From assembly GCA_963734065.1 (NCBI GenBank), contig CAVTFN010000005.1, positions 1,116,001 to 1,180,000 on the forward strand: a DNA stretch of 64,000 nucleotides, written 5' to 3'. Under the pieces are notes generated by a model, which saw only the letters and a program-made list of their open reading frames with translations, was not told the DNA's origin and ran no database searches. Position 1 is the first letter of the stretch. Every line of letters begins with the position of its first letter. The DNA is from DATBLE01 sp963734065 (GTDB lineage: Bacteria; Actinomycetota; Thermoleophilia; Gaiellales; Gaiellaceae). A program made the position numbers and the translations under genes. Shown piece by piece: positions 1 to 8,438 of the stretch.

Positions 1-603
1 CTCGAGCGGCTCGCCGCTCGACACGCGCCCGGTGTGGAACATCAGCAGGTTCCGCCCGAGCGCCTGCCGCTGCTCGTCGGTGAGCACGAGCGGCGTCCGG
101 CTGACGCCGCTGCCCGGTCCGAACTCGAGCAGCTGGAGCCCGCCGAACGCTGCGGCGTACTGGTCCTGCTTGCCGATCGGCTTGCCGAGCACGTCGATCT
201 CGATCCGCGCCGCCTCCTCCGCCAGCTCGCCGGGCGACTTGAGGATGCCCTGGTAGGCGAAGAGCGCGTTCAGGAGGCCGACGGTGACGGCGCTCGACGA
301 GCCGAGGCCGGTGCCCTCCGAGGGCACGTCCGCGATCGTGACGATCTCCGTCCCGCGCGGGATCCCGGCCGTGCGCAGCGCCTCGCGGGCGAGCTCGTGC
401 TCGAGCTCGTCGATCGAGGAGACGATCTCCGTCCGCGAGTAGCTGACCCGCGTCGTCTCCTCGAACCGCTTGTTCACCGCGACGTAGACGTACTTGTCGA
501 TCGTGGTGGAGACGACCGCCCCGCCGTGCTCCGCCGAGAACGAGACGACGTCGCTGCCGCCGCCGACGAAGCTGACCCGGAGGGGTGTCCGCGAGATCAG
601 CAC
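1..603 (-). CDS. hddA: D-glycero-D-manno-heptose 7-phosphate kinase (GHMP family), partial at window edge
   Basis: Phosphorylates D-glycero-D-manno-heptose 7-phosphate at C1 on the way to GDP-heptose. The start is a GTG at 603 that overlaps the gmhB stop (GTGCTGA). About 201 N-terminal residues are visible and the C-terminus lies outside the window. The first residues read RTPLRVSFVGGGSD (about 5-18), and the GHMP ATP-binding motif PSEGTGLGSSSA is at residues 94-105. The stretch EHGGAVVSTTIDKYVYV is typical of HddA-type kinases. It is the last visible gene of the heptose operon. Another sugar kinase of the GHMP family (fucose or galactose type) is possible from the sequence alone, but the neighbours make heptose the best call. 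Confidence 0.85.
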   Translation of the reverse strand, partial: MLISRTPLRVSFVGGGSDVVSFSAEHGGAVVSTTIDKYVYVAVNKRFEETTRVSYSRTEIVSSIDELEHELAREALRTAGIPRGTEIVTIADVPSEGTGLGSSSAVTVGLLNALFAYQGILKSPGELAEEAARIEIDVLGKPIGKQDQYAAAFGGLQLLEFGPGSGVSRTPLVLTDEQRQALGRNLLMFHTGRVSSGEPLE

Positions 604-1130
604 AGGCGGCGCGCCGCCGCGGCGAGGTCGGGCTCGACCAGGTCGGCGGCGGTGTCGGACGTCTCCGGCGAGATCAGGATGGTCGAGCAGCCGGCTGCGC
701 GGCCGGCGGCGACGTCGGACTCGGAGTCGCCGATCATCCAGCTCTTGCCGGGCTCGACGCCGAGCTCGGCGGCGGCGCGCGCGATCAGGCCCGGCCGGGG
801 CTTGCGACAGTCGCAGCCCTCGGCGTCGTCGTGCGGGCAGTAGTAGAAGCCGTCGATCGCCGCCTCGGGCGCGAGGTCGCCCTGGATCCGCCGCTCGATC
901 GCCGCCAGCGTGTGGGACGAGACGAGCCCGCGCACGACGCCACGCTGGTTGGAGACGACGGCCACCTTCCAGCCGGCCGCCTTGAGCTCGACCACGGCCT
1001 CGCGCGCGCCGGGGAGCCAGGCGAACCGGTCGACCGAGGTCACGTACTCGTGCTCGGGGGGCCGGGCGTTGAGCACGCCGTCGCGGTCGAGGAACACGGC
1101 CTGCCTCTGCCTGCTGCTCGACCGGATCAC
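597..1130 (-). CDS. gmhB: D-glycero-D-manno-heptose 1,7-bisphosphate 7-phosphatase (HAD family)
   Basis: Removes the 7-phosphate from heptose 1,7-bisphosphate in the cytoplasm. The 177-residue length fits GmhB. HAD motif I is FLDRDGVLN with D15 and D17. Motif II is VVSNQ around residues 58-62, K110 lies in RKPRPG, and motif IV is GDSESD at 134-139. The zinc loop is present as C98, H100, C106 and C108. It lies between gmhA and hddA, 23 bases after gmhA, and that gap holds part of a palindromic repeat. Histidinol-phosphatase is the main alternative in this subfamily; the operon argues against it. Confidence 0.9.
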   Translation of the reverse strand: MIRSSSRQRQAVFLDRDGVLNARPPEHEYVTSVDRFAWLPGAREAVVELKAAGWKVAVVSNQRGVVRGLVSSHTLAAIERRIQGDLAPEAAIDGFYYCPHDDAEGCDCRKPRPGLIARAAAELGVEPGKSWMIGDSESDVAAGRAAGCSTILISPETSDTAADLVEPDLAAAARRLC

Positions 1131-1141
1131 AGACGGAACCG

Positions 1142-1166
1142 GGGACAGGTCTGTCAGACCTGTCCC
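1142..1166. repeat. Palindromic element E1 at the gmhA 3' end
   Basis: A perfect inverted repeat with 12-bp arms (GGGACAGGTCTG and its complement) around a single T. The gmhA stop codon (1154-1156) lies inside it, so the last residues of GmhA are encoded by the element. It shares the GGGACAG/CTGTCCC ends of the other elements in this window. Confidence 0.85.
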
Positions 1167-1753
1167 TCTCCGTGCTCATCAAGGCGACCGCGGAAGTAGC
1201 TCGTCAGCGCGTGGTTGAGGATCATGTGCACGTCCTCGATCAGCCCGTAGTTGTCCGTGGGAGCGACGATCGCGTGGTCGGCGAGCTCGGCCGCCTCGCC
1301 GCCGTCGAAGCCGAGGAAGGCGATCACCGTTGCGGAGCGCTCGCGCGCATAGCGCATCGCTTCGAGCACGTTGGGCGAGCTGCCGCTGCCGGAGAGGACG
1401 ATCAGCACGTCGCCGGTGCGGATCAGGTTGACGAGCTGCTCCTTGAAGACGTGCTCGTAGCCGACGTCGTTGGCGAGCGCGGACATCAGCGCGACGTTGT
1501 CGGTCAGGCTCATCACGCGGAAGCGCGGCCGATTGCCCGCGAGCGTGTTCTTCGAGAGGTCGCAGGCCATGTGCGACGCGGTCGAGGCTGAACCGCCGTT
1601 CCCGACCACGAACACCTGCTTGTCGTGGCGGTAGGCGGAGTAGAGGGCTGCCCCGATCGACTCGATCCGCTCGAGCGGCATCGCGTCGAGCAGGGCCTTC
1701 AGCTCGGCGAAGTAGGCCGCGAGGCTCTCGGAAACGCTGGCGTGGGCGGGCAC
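1154..1753 (-). CDS. gmhA: Phosphoheptose isomerase (SIS domain)
   Basis: Converts sedoheptulose 7-phosphate to D-glycero-D-manno-heptose 7-phosphate, the entry step of activated heptose synthesis. The protein has 199 residues, normal for GmhA. The SIS sugar-phosphate loop reads VGNGGSAS at about residues 50-57, followed by H61 in the zinc-binding SHMACDLSKN segment. A second His-rich stretch (DVHMILNH) near the C-terminus supplies the other metal ligands seen in the family. It starts 7 bases downstream of the hddC stop. Its final residues (GEGQV) and its stop codon come from palindromic element E1. Confidence 0.93.
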   Translation of the reverse strand: MPAHASVSESLAAYFAELKALLDAMPLERIESIGAALYSAYRHDKQVFVVGNGGSASTASHMACDLSKNTLAGNRPRFRVMSLTDNVALMSALANDVGYEHVFKEQLVNLIRTGDVLIVLSGSGSSPNVLEAMRYARERSATVIAFLGFDGGEAAELADHAIVAPTDNYGLIEDVHMILNHALTSYFRGRLDEHGEGQV

Positions 1754-1760
1754 CCGGCGA

Positions 1761-2423
1761 TCATAGTCCCAGGTCTCGCTCGGCCTCCGCGAGCGCCTCC
1801 GGGGTGCCGACGTCCTTCACGTAGGCGTCGGTACGAACGGCGGTGATCGTCGCTCCAGCCGCCAGCGCCCGGGGAAAGACGTCGTGCCCGAAATCCGACG
1901 GCGGATCGCCGATGAACGCGAGGATCTCGGGCGCGAGCAGGTAGATCCCGGCGTTCACGAGACCCTCGCCCTCGACGGCGGCCTTCTCGAGGAACCCCGT
2001 CACGCGACCGTCGGGACCGACCTCGAGCACGCCCTTGCCCTCGAGGTCACTGCTCGGATAGCAGGCGAGCGTGGCGATGCCGTCGAGCCGTAGCGTCGAC
2101 AGCTCGAGGTCGGTGACGACGTCTCCGTAGAGGACGAAGAACGGCTCGTGCGAGATGTCCTCGAAGCCGAGCAGCGCACCCGCGGTCCCGAGGAGCGAGG
2201 CCTCGACGGACACCTCGAGCTCGCGATCCCCGAGCTGCTCCAGCACCCGGTCCGCATGGTGGTGGAGGTTGATTGCGACCTCGTCGACGCCCTGGCCGGC
2301 CAGGTAGTCGAGCTGGTGGTCGAGCAGCGTCCGTCCCCCGAAGGGAGCGAGGATCTTCGGCCCGTCGCCGAATGCGCCGCGCATCCGCGTGCCCAGCCCG
2401 GCGGCGAGCAGAACGGCCTTCAA
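1761..2423 (-). CDS. hddC: Mannoheptose-1-phosphate guanylyltransferase-like nucleotidyltransferase
   Basis: Attaches a nucleotide to heptose 1-phosphate, the last activating step. The start is a TTG at 2423 that overlaps the epimerase stop (TTGA), giving 220 residues. The N-terminal signature LLAAGLGTRMRG with PKIL behind it is the nucleotide-binding loop of sugar-phosphate nucleotidyltransferases. YGDVVTDL around residue 100 is the metal-binding GD motif, and FLEKA and NAGIYLL are also typical. Translation of this frame beyond the TTG only overlaps the upstream gene in the wrong phase. A general mannose-1-phosphate or glucose-1-phosphate nucleotidyltransferase cannot be excluded. Confidence 0.8.
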   Translation of the reverse strand: MKAVLLAAGLGTRMRGAFGDGPKILAPFGGRTLLDHQLDYLAGQGVDEVAINLHHHADRVLEQLGDRELEVSVEASLLGTAGALLGFEDISHEPFFVLYGDVVTDLELSTLRLDGIATLACYPSSDLEGKGVLEVGPDGRVTGFLEKAAVEGEGLVNAGIYLLAPEILAFIGDPPSDFGHDVFPRALAAGATITAVRTDAYVKDVGTPEALAEAERDLGL

Positions 2424-3343
2424 GCCGGGTCGGAGGCGCGATACCAGGCGAACGTCTGCGCGAGGCCTTCGTCCAGGCCGACCGCCGGCTCCCAACCGAG
2501 CTCGTCCCGGATGCGCGAGGAGTCGAGCGCGCTCGCGCGCAGCTCGCCCTTGCGCAGCGGCTCGGACTTCCGCTCCACCGAGACGCCGGCCGAGCGCTCG
2601 AGCGAGTCGAGCAGCTCGAGCACCGAGCTGCCGATGCCGGTGCCGACGTTGTACGTGCCCGCCCGCCCGGACTCGCCCGCGAGCAGGAACGCCCGGGCGA
2701 CGTCGCCGACGTAGACGTAGTCGCGCGTCTGTGTGCCGTCGCCGTAGACGGTGGGCGGCTGCCCGTGGAGGAGGCAGTGCGAGAAGATCGCGACCACGCC
2801 TGCCTCGCCGTCGAAGCTCTGGCGCGGCCCGTAGACGTTGCCGAGGCGGAGGACGACGTTGCCGGCGTCGTGCAGGCGGCTCCACGTGCCGACGTAGGCC
2901 TCGCCGGCGAGCTTGGACGCCCCGTAGGGAGCGAGCGGCTCTGTCGGCGAGCCTTCCGGCGTCGGGATCGGGGCGTTGTCGCCGTAGAGCGCACCGCCGG
3001 TGGACGCGAACACGACGGGCGCGCCCGCGGCGGCCGCCGCCGCGCAGACGTTCAGCGTCCCGGCGACGTTGATCGCCAGGTCCCGGTCGGGCTCCTTGAC
3101 GGACACGGTCACGCTCGCCTGGGCGGCCAGGTGGCAGACGAACGCCGCGCCGTCGATCGCCCGCTCGACGGCAGGCGCGTCGGTGATGTCCAGCTCGACC
3201 AGCCGGCACCCCTTGGGCACGTTCTCGCGCTTGCCGGACGAGAGGTCGTCGACGACCGTGACCTCGTGGCCGCGGTCGCGGACGAGCTCCGCGACGTGCG
3301 AGCCGACGAAGCCCGCTCCTCCGGTGACGACGACGGTGCTCAC
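2420..3343 (-). CDS. NAD-dependent nucleotide-sugar epimerase/dehydratase (extended SDR)
   Basis: A 307-residue extended short-chain dehydrogenase that probably modifies a nucleotide-sugar. The NAD-binding motif TGGAGFVGSH is at residues 7-16. The active-site pair is YGASK, the Ser/Thr is in the FASTGGALYG segment, and NVYGPRQ follows. It starts with a GTG at 3343 that overlaps the upstream glycosyltransferase stop (GTGA) and overlaps hddC downstream. UDP-glucose 4-epimerase-like activity is the usual assignment. The position between a glycosyltransferase and hddC suggests a heptose or other sugar of the same glycan as substrate; this is inferred. Confidence 0.75.
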   Translation of the reverse strand: MSTVVVTGGAGFVGSHVAELVRDRGHEVTVVDDLSSGKRENVPKGCRLVELDITDAPAVERAIDGAAFVCHLAAQASVTVSVKEPDRDLAINVAGTLNVCAAAAAAGAPVVFASTGGALYGDNAPIPTPEGSPTEPLAPYGASKLAGEAYVGTWSRLHDAGNVVLRLGNVYGPRQSFDGEAGVVAIFSHCLLHGQPPTVYGDGTQTRDYVYVGDVARAFLLAGESGRAGTYNVGTGIGSSVLELLDSLERSAGVSVERKSEPLRKGELRASALDSSRIRDELGWEPAVGLDEGLAQTFAWYRASDPA

Positions 3344-4356
3344 GATCGCGCCTCATCGTAAGCACGCTGGATGTGCTCCGCATACCGCTTCCAGGTGAAC
3401 TCGGCAAGGACGCGCTCCCGGGCCGCACGTCCGAGGCGCTCGCGGAGCCCCGCGTCACCGAGCAGCTGCTCGAGCGCGGCGCGCAGCGCCGCCACGTCAC
3501 CGGGCGGAACGAGCAGGCCGGTCTCGCCGTCGACGACGAGGTCGCGCAGGCCGCCGACCGACGAGGCGACCACGGGCCTCCCGGCCGCCATCGCCTCGAG
3601 GCAGGCCACGCCGAAGCCCTCACGCCTGGACGGACAGGCGACGACGGCCGCTCGCTCGTAGAGCCGCAGGAGCTCATCGTGCCGGACCATCCCGAGCGCG
3701 CCGGGCACCTCGTCCCGCAGCGGCCCGTCCCCCGCTACGACCAGCGGCAATCCCCGCGTGGCCGCGACCAGCTCGCGCACGCCCTTCTCGGCCGAGAGAC
3801 GCCCGGCGTAGAGCACGTGCGGCGGGTCGTCCGGCTCGCGCACGTCGGCCGGTACCTCGATGCCGTTCGGGATCACCCGGACCTCGCGCGTGCCGAGCCG
3901 GCGGGCGGCATCGGCCAGCTCGCGCGAGGCGCAGACGACCAGCCGTGCGCGGCGGAGCACCCGTCGCGCGATCCAGGGAGCGTGCTGCGCGAGCGCGACG
4001 TCCGTCCCCCACAGCTGGACGACGAACGGCCTGCCGGTGGCCGCGGCAGCGAGGCCGCTGGGCAGCCAGTGGGCGTGGACGACGTCCGCGTCGCGCGCCG
4101 CGCGCCGCGCCGCCCGGGCAAAGGAGACGAGCATCGCCGGGACGAACAGCGAGAGCCACGGCCGGCGGCGCAGGTTGCCGACCACGCCGTGGCCGTAGGC
4201 GATCCCGAAATGACGGAACGAGAGCGGCGACACGACCTCGACCTCGACGCCGTCGGCGCGGAGGTGCTCGACGGCGTCGGCGACGAAGCGCCCGGCGGCA
4301 TCCTCCGGCGAGCGCGGGTACGAGGTCGTGAGCATGACGACCTTCACGGGCGGCAA
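3340..4356 (-). CDS. Family 4 glycosyltransferase (GT-B fold)
   Basis: Transfers a sugar from a nucleotide donor during assembly of the surface glycan. The protein has 338 residues. The N-terminal domain opens with VVMLTTSYPRSPEDAAGRFV, a common start for GT4 enzymes. In the C-terminal domain YAGRLSAEKGVREL binds the donor phosphates, and CPSRREGFGVACLEAMAAG is the E-x7-E donor-binding region. It is the first gene of the heptose operon, ending in a 4-base overlap with the epimerase. Acceptor and sugar cannot be told from the sequence, although heptose is plausible. Confidence 0.85.
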   Translation of the reverse strand: MPPVKVVMLTTSYPRSPEDAAGRFVADAVEHLRADGVEVEVVSPLSFRHFGIAYGHGVVGNLRRRPWLSLFVPAMLVSFARAARRAARDADVVHAHWLPSGLAAAATGRPFVVQLWGTDVALAQHAPWIARRVLRRARLVVCASRELADAARRLGTREVRVIPNGIEVPADVREPDDPPHVLYAGRLSAEKGVRELVAATRGLPLVVAGDGPLRDEVPGALGMVRHDELLRLYERAAVVACPSRREGFGVACLEAMAAGRPVVASSVGGLRDLVVDGETGLLVPPGDVAALRAALEQLLGDAGLRERLGRAARERVLAEFTWKRYAEHIQRAYDEARS

Positions 4357-4382
4357 GCTACAGTTGGCACCCGGGAGGCGCG

Positions 4383-5480
4383 TTGAAGAGCAAGCTCACC
4401 AACCCGGACGGGACGAAGGACGTCGGCTTCCTGGTCGCGGAGACGGCCGTGCGTCCGCAGAAGCTCTGGTCGCACTCCTGGCACAAGGCCGACGCCAGGT
4501 TCTTCCCTGCCGACCGGCGCGAGTTCGACGACTTCGACGAGCTGATCCGCGACTCCATCCTCCCCGGGCACACGCCGGCGGAGCCGCTCCTCCAGGCCGA
4601 CGACCTCGTCGTCACCCTCGGCTCCTGCTTCGCCCGCGAGCTGCGGTCGTTCCTGAGCGAGGCCGGGCTGCTGGCCACGCAGCTGCGCATCCCGGAGGGG
4701 CTGAACAACACGTACGCGCTGCTCGACTTCGTCGCCTGGTGCGTGACCGGCTCCGAGACCGGCCGCGGCTTCCGCTACGACCGGCTCGAGTCGGGCGAGA
4801 TCCAGGAGTGGGTCGCCGACGAGGAGCGGGAAACCTTCGTCCAGGCCTTCGCGGACGCCGGCGCGTTCGTGTTCACGATCGGCCTGGCCGAGGTCTGGCA
4901 GGACCGCGAGACCGGCGGCGTGTTCTGGCGCGGCGTCCCGAAGGAGATCTTCGACGCCGACCGCCACGTTTTCCGGCTGACGACGGTGGAGGAGAACGCC
5001 AGGAACATCCTTGAGCTGGTCGACCTGGTGCGGCAGGTGAACGCGACCGCGCCGATCGTCGTCACGCTCTCGCCGGTACCGCTGGAGGCGACGTTCCGCG
5101 ACATCTCCTGCATGACCGCTGACTCGGTGTCGAAGTCGGTGCTGCGGGTCGCGATCGACCAGACAATGAGCGAGCACCGCCCCGACGTGTACTACTGGCC
5201 CTCGTTCGAGATCGTGCGCTGGGCGGGTGCCCACGTCAGCTGGCCCGCCTACGGCTTCCACGATGACCGGGCGCGCCACGTCACCCGCTACACCGTCGGC
5301 CGGATCATCGACGCGTTCGTCGAGTCGTTCTACGTGCCGGAGGCGGTGGCGCTGATGCGCTCGCGGCAGACGCCGCCGAAGTCGCCGACGTCGCTGGGCG
5401 GCAGGTGGGAGGCGTTCGGCGAACGCCGGAAGAAGCGCGCGGCGAAGGAGAAGCGCGCCCGCCGTCAGCCGAGCGCGTAG
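4383..5480 (+). CDS. GSCFA-family protein
   Basis: A 365-residue protein carrying the GSCFA motif itself at residues 80-84 (VTLGSCFAREL). Other family blocks are LNNTYALLDF, TIGLAEVWQD and VTLSPVPLEATF. The family is regarded as SGNH/GDSL-hydrolase-like, so an esterase or acyl-transfer role on the glycan is possible, with the Ser of GSCFA as nucleophile; that is inference. The start is a TTG at 4383 preceded by GGGAGG about 7 bases upstream. It is divergent from the heptose operon with only 26 bases between them, and its 3' end overlaps the convergent PhyH gene by 16 bases. Confidence 0.8.
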   Translation: MKSKLTNPDGTKDVGFLVAETAVRPQKLWSHSWHKADARFFPADRREFDDFDELIRDSILPGHTPAEPLLQADDLVVTLGSCFARELRSFLSEAGLLATQLRIPEGLNNTYALLDFVAWCVTGSETGRGFRYDRLESGEIQEWVADEERETFVQAFADAGAFVFTIGLAEVWQDRETGGVFWRGVPKEIFDADRHVFRLTTVEENARNILELVDLVRQVNATAPIVVTLSPVPLEATFRDISCMTADSVSKSVLRVAIDQTMSEHRPDVYYWPSFEIVRWAGAHVSWPAYGFHDDRARHVTRYTVGRIIDAFVESFYVPEAVALMRSRQTPPKSPTSLGGRWEAFGERRKKRAAKEKRARRQPSA

Positions 5481-6292
5481 GCCGACTGCTCGCCCAGGTC
5501 GGCCCCGGCGAGGTCGACCTCGAACTTCCGCCGGTGGCGCTGCTGGCCCGCGTCGGAGAGGTACGTGTGGTACGAGAGGATCCGCGGCCGGCTCCGCGCG
5601 AACCCGCCGCGGTGGAAGCCGCTCGTGTCGCAGAAGACGATCGAGCCGGGGCCGCCGGTGAGCGAGCGGCAGTCGGCCGGGTCGACCGCCGTCTCGAGCT
5701 CGTCCTGCGGCGGGTAGACCTCCTTGTCCTCCCACGGCCAGAGCGAGCCGTACCGGCCGCCGGCGGCGCTGCCGAGGACGTACTCGAAGGGCCCCGCCTC
5801 CTCGTCGACCTCGTTGAAGTACGTGAAGACCTTGACGATGTGGTTCTCCCACCCGTCGCGGTGCCAGCGTTGCGAGGCGCTGCGGGCGGCCTCGGCGTCG
5901 GGCACCGTGTACCAGTTGTCGACGTCGTGGAGCCGCATCGGCTCGCCGCGGTACGCGTTGACGATCCCGAGGAGCTCGGTCGACGCGCCCATGCTCACCC
6001 AGGGGTTGTCGAGGCCGAACGTCGGCCGGTCCTCGCCCTTCTTCACCCGGTACCGGCGTATGAGGAAGGCCTTGCCGAAGGCGGCGACGCGGTCCTCGTG
6101 GCTCATCGACGGCAGCAGCGCCTCGGTCTCGGCGACGAACTCCGCCATGTCGGCCGCGGACTGCTCCCAGCGCTGCTCGTCGGCGAAGAGCTCGGCGAAC
6201 GGGACGATCGCGACCCCGTCCTGCCGTAGCCGCTCGACCACCCGCTCCTGGACGGGGCTCAGCTCAGGCAGGCGCAGCGTATGCGACGGCAC
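5465..6292 (-). CDS. Phytanoyl-CoA dioxygenase (PhyH)-family oxygenase
   Basis: A 275-residue Fe(II)/2-oxoglutarate-type oxygenase. The first metal ligands form the H-x-D of QRWHRDGWEN (H144, D146), the distal ligand is H227 in SGFHRGG, and R236 in RSRPRIL is placed to bind 2-oxoglutarate. Its start lies 29 bases inside the 3' end of the O-antigen-ligase-like gene, so it is probably translated from the same message. The substrate is unknown. Its place in a glycan locus suggests hydroxylation of a sugar, lipid or aglycone. The fold call is firm, the role is not. Confidence 0.8.
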   Translation of the reverse strand: MPSHTLRLPELSPVQERVVERLRQDGVAIVPFAELFADEQRWEQSAADMAEFVAETEALLPSMSHEDRVAAFGKAFLIRRYRVKKGEDRPTFGLDNPWVSMGASTELLGIVNAYRGEPMRLHDVDNWYTVPDAEAARSASQRWHRDGWENHIVKVFTYFNEVDEEAGPFEYVLGSAAGGRYGSLWPWEDKEVYPPQDELETAVDPADCRSLTGGPGSIVFCDTSGFHRGGFARSRPRILSYHTYLSDAGQQRHRRKFEVDLAGADLGEQSAYALG

Positions 6293-7619
6293 GGCTCGAT
6301 CCTAGTGAAGCCGGGACTCGCCGCGCGAAGACGAGCGGGCAGGCGAGCACGAACATCGCCAGGACGTAGAAGTAGTAGAAGGTCATCGTCAGGTAGAACG
6401 CGTTCGCGACCAGCGTCCCCGCCAGCGCGGCGGTCAGCCCCCAGGCGAGCGGCCGCAGCCGCGCGGCGGCCGGGTCGCCGACCGCGCTCAGCGCCCGTCC
6501 CGCCTCCCGCGCGTCGCCCAGCCGGCGGAACAGGTACCAGAGGTACGCGGCGAACACGGCCGTCCCCACCAACCCGGTCTCGACGAGCAGCGCGACGTAG
6601 AACGAGTGCGGCCCCCAGTTCGTCTTGCCGGTGACCGTCTCGTAGTAGACCGAGAACGTGTTGAACCCGAGCCCGAACAGCGGGTGTCCGGCCAGGACGT
6701 TCGGGATGAAGTCGTAGACGCCGAAGTGCGCCGACGTCGAGCTCCCGCCCGTCTGGAAGCGCGAGCGGATCACGGTCTCGAAGAAGTTGAGCCGCGAGAG
6801 GACGACGATCGCGACCAGCCCCAGCGCCCCGGCGAGCGGCACCAGCAGATCGCGCGAGACCAGCCAGCGCCGGTACGGGACCGCGAGCACGAGCAGCCCG
6901 ACGGCGAGCCCGAGCAGGCCGCTCCGCGACAGCGTCGCCAGCTCGACCACGAACAGGAAGGCGAGCACGACCGCGAGCTGCGTACGCAGCCGGTGGCCGC
7001 GGCCGAGCCGGAAGTACACTGGCAGCAGCACCAGGATCGGGACGATCAGCATGATCCCGAGGTGGTTGGGGTCGCCGGTCAGAGCGTTCGGCCGGTAGAC
7101 GCTCTGCCCCGCGACCGCCCCGTAGATGTTGATCGAGCTCGCTCCCCCGGTCAGCGGGGAGAGGACGGCGTTGTCGAGGTTGCGGCCGCCCTGGGCGGCG
7201 ACGAGCTGGAGCACGCCGTAGATCGCGTTGACGACGATCCCGGCGGTGAACGTGCCGATCGTCTGCCAGTAGAAGCGCTCCGATCGCCGGGACAGGTACG
7301 CGATCGCGGCGACGAGGAACAGGATGTGGATCGCCCACTTGAGCATCCCCTTCCCGAACTGCCCCGAGGCGTCGGCCGTGTCGATCGAGAAGTAGCCAAT
7401 CAGGTAGCTGAGCAGGAAGGCGAGCCCGAAGCACGCGACGATCGCCGAGGTCGGCGGCAGCCGCCAGTCGTGCGTGCCGAGCCGCTCCACCGCCCAGGCG
7501 ACCAGGAATCCCACCGCGAGGATGTCGGCGAGGCTGACCGTGCCGGCGACGTTCCAATGCACCTTCTCGAAGGTGACGCAGAAGACCGTCGCCAGGAAGA
7601 GGTAGCGCGTGATCCTCAT
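6264..7619 (-). CDS. O-antigen ligase/polymerase-like membrane protein
   Basis: A 451-residue polytopic membrane protein with about a dozen hydrophobic segments. The signature is the GLGFNTF stretch followed by GPHSFYVALLVETGLVG around residues 315-350, the region of O-antigen ligases (Wzy_C/WaaL type) where the conserved His sits. Proteins of this class join or polymerise undecaprenyl-linked glycan on the outer side of the membrane. It starts at an ATG overlapping the methyltransferase stop (ATGA). Ligase and polymerase cannot be separated from the sequence. A second protein of this class lies at 33265-34770. Confidence 0.75.
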   Translation of the reverse strand: MRITRYLFLATVFCVTFEKVHWNVAGTVSLADILAVGFLVAWAVERLGTHDWRLPPTSAIVACFGLAFLLSYLIGYFSIDTADASGQFGKGMLKWAIHILFLVAAIAYLSRRSERFYWQTIGTFTAGIVVNAIYGVLQLVAAQGGRNLDNAVLSPLTGGASSINIYGAVAGQSVYRPNALTGDPNHLGIMLIVPILVLLPVYFRLGRGHRLRTQLAVVLAFLFVVELATLSRSGLLGLAVGLLVLAVPYRRWLVSRDLLVPLAGALGLVAIVVLSRLNFFETVIRSRFQTGGSSTSAHFGVYDFIPNVLAGHPLFGLGFNTFSVYYETVTGKTNWGPHSFYVALLVETGLVGTAVFAAYLWYLFRRLGDAREAGRALSAVGDPAAARLRPLAWGLTAALAGTLVANAFYLTMTFYYFYVLAMFVLACPLVFARRVPASLGSSRAVAYAAPA

Positions 7620-8437
7620 CCGTCAGCGCGCCGGGCGTGCCAGACGATCAGCGTGCCGGGGTTCTTGTACTTGTCGCCGAACAGGTCGGGGACGACGGTG
7701 TCGATCGTCAGCTCGCCGCTCGCCTCCAGCTCCTGGAGCAGCGGCCAGAGGTTGCGGTTGTAGCGCTGGCGCTCGGCGTACTCGAGCGAGGCCTGGTCGG
7801 GCTCGTCGACGACCTGCCACCCGACGGGCTCGAAGTGCACCCCGGTCACGCTCGGGCCGAGGCCGAACAGGCCGGTGATCGCCTCGCGGGCCACCTCCGT
7901 CACCTGCTCGATGCTGTGCACGGTGAAGACGAGGACGTGGGCGTCCGCGCGCGACAGCGCGTCGTAGCGCGGCTGCTCGAAGTCGAACGCAGCGGTGGTC
8001 AGGTCGAGCCCCGGATCGAGCGCGGCAAGGATCTCGGTGCACGCCCGCCCGGACTCGGTCGGCTCGAGCGCGTGGTACGGGACGCGGGGCCCGCCCCAGA
8101 GGTGGAGGTTGAGCAGGTTCATCCCGCCGCCGCTGCCGAGCTCGACCACCATCGCCGTCCCGGCCGCGCAGGCGTCGAGCAGGATGCGCTGGATCAGGTC
8201 CCGCCGGGCGCCGGTCATCGCCGCACGCGGGAGCGTCACGCGCTCGCCGAGCGCCATCCCGGCCTGCGGCTCCAGGCTCAGCTCCCGCTCCTCCGCCTCG
8301 ACCCGCCGTACGGCCCGCGAGAGGTCGCGCTCGCCCGACTCCACGACGCGCGCGGCGAAGTCCCGCACCGACCCCCACTTGCCCTCGTACCGGTCGATCG
8401 TCCTACGTCTGTCGTCGGAGAGCACGCGGCCTCGCAA
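7616..8437 (-). CDS. SAM-dependent methyltransferase-like protein
   Basis: A 273-residue protein with a recognisable SAM-binding motif I, VVELGSGGGMNLLNL, at about residues 96-110, and an acidic residue after the next strand (HALEPTE). A strand like HVLVFTVHSIEQ fits motif II. The substrate is unknown; glycan methylation or a sugar methyl ether is a reasonable guess from the neighbours. The start could be the TTG at 8437 or the GTG at 8425, which has a better-placed GCGAGG. It overlaps the ligase-like gene by 4 bases. Confidence 0.65.
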   Translation of the reverse strand: MRGRVLSDDRRRTIDRYEGKWGSVRDFAARVVESGERDLSRAVRRVEAEERELSLEPQAGMALGERVTLPRAAMTGARRDLIQRILLDACAAGTAMVVELGSGGGMNLLNLHLWGGPRVPYHALEPTESGRACTEILAALDPGLDLTTAAFDFEQPRYDALSRADAHVLVFTVHSIEQVTEVAREAITGLFGLGPSVTGVHFEPVGWQVVDEPDQASLEYAERQRYNRNLWPLLQELEASGELTIDTVVPDLFGDKYKNPGTLIVWHARRADG

Positions 8438-8438
8438 T

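Noticed and set aside
1761..3677. 638-codon minus-strand frame seen as one long nucleotidyltransferase
   Set aside because: Only the part after the TTG at 2423 shows protein features; the rest is out of phase with the epimerase and glycosyltransferase genes.
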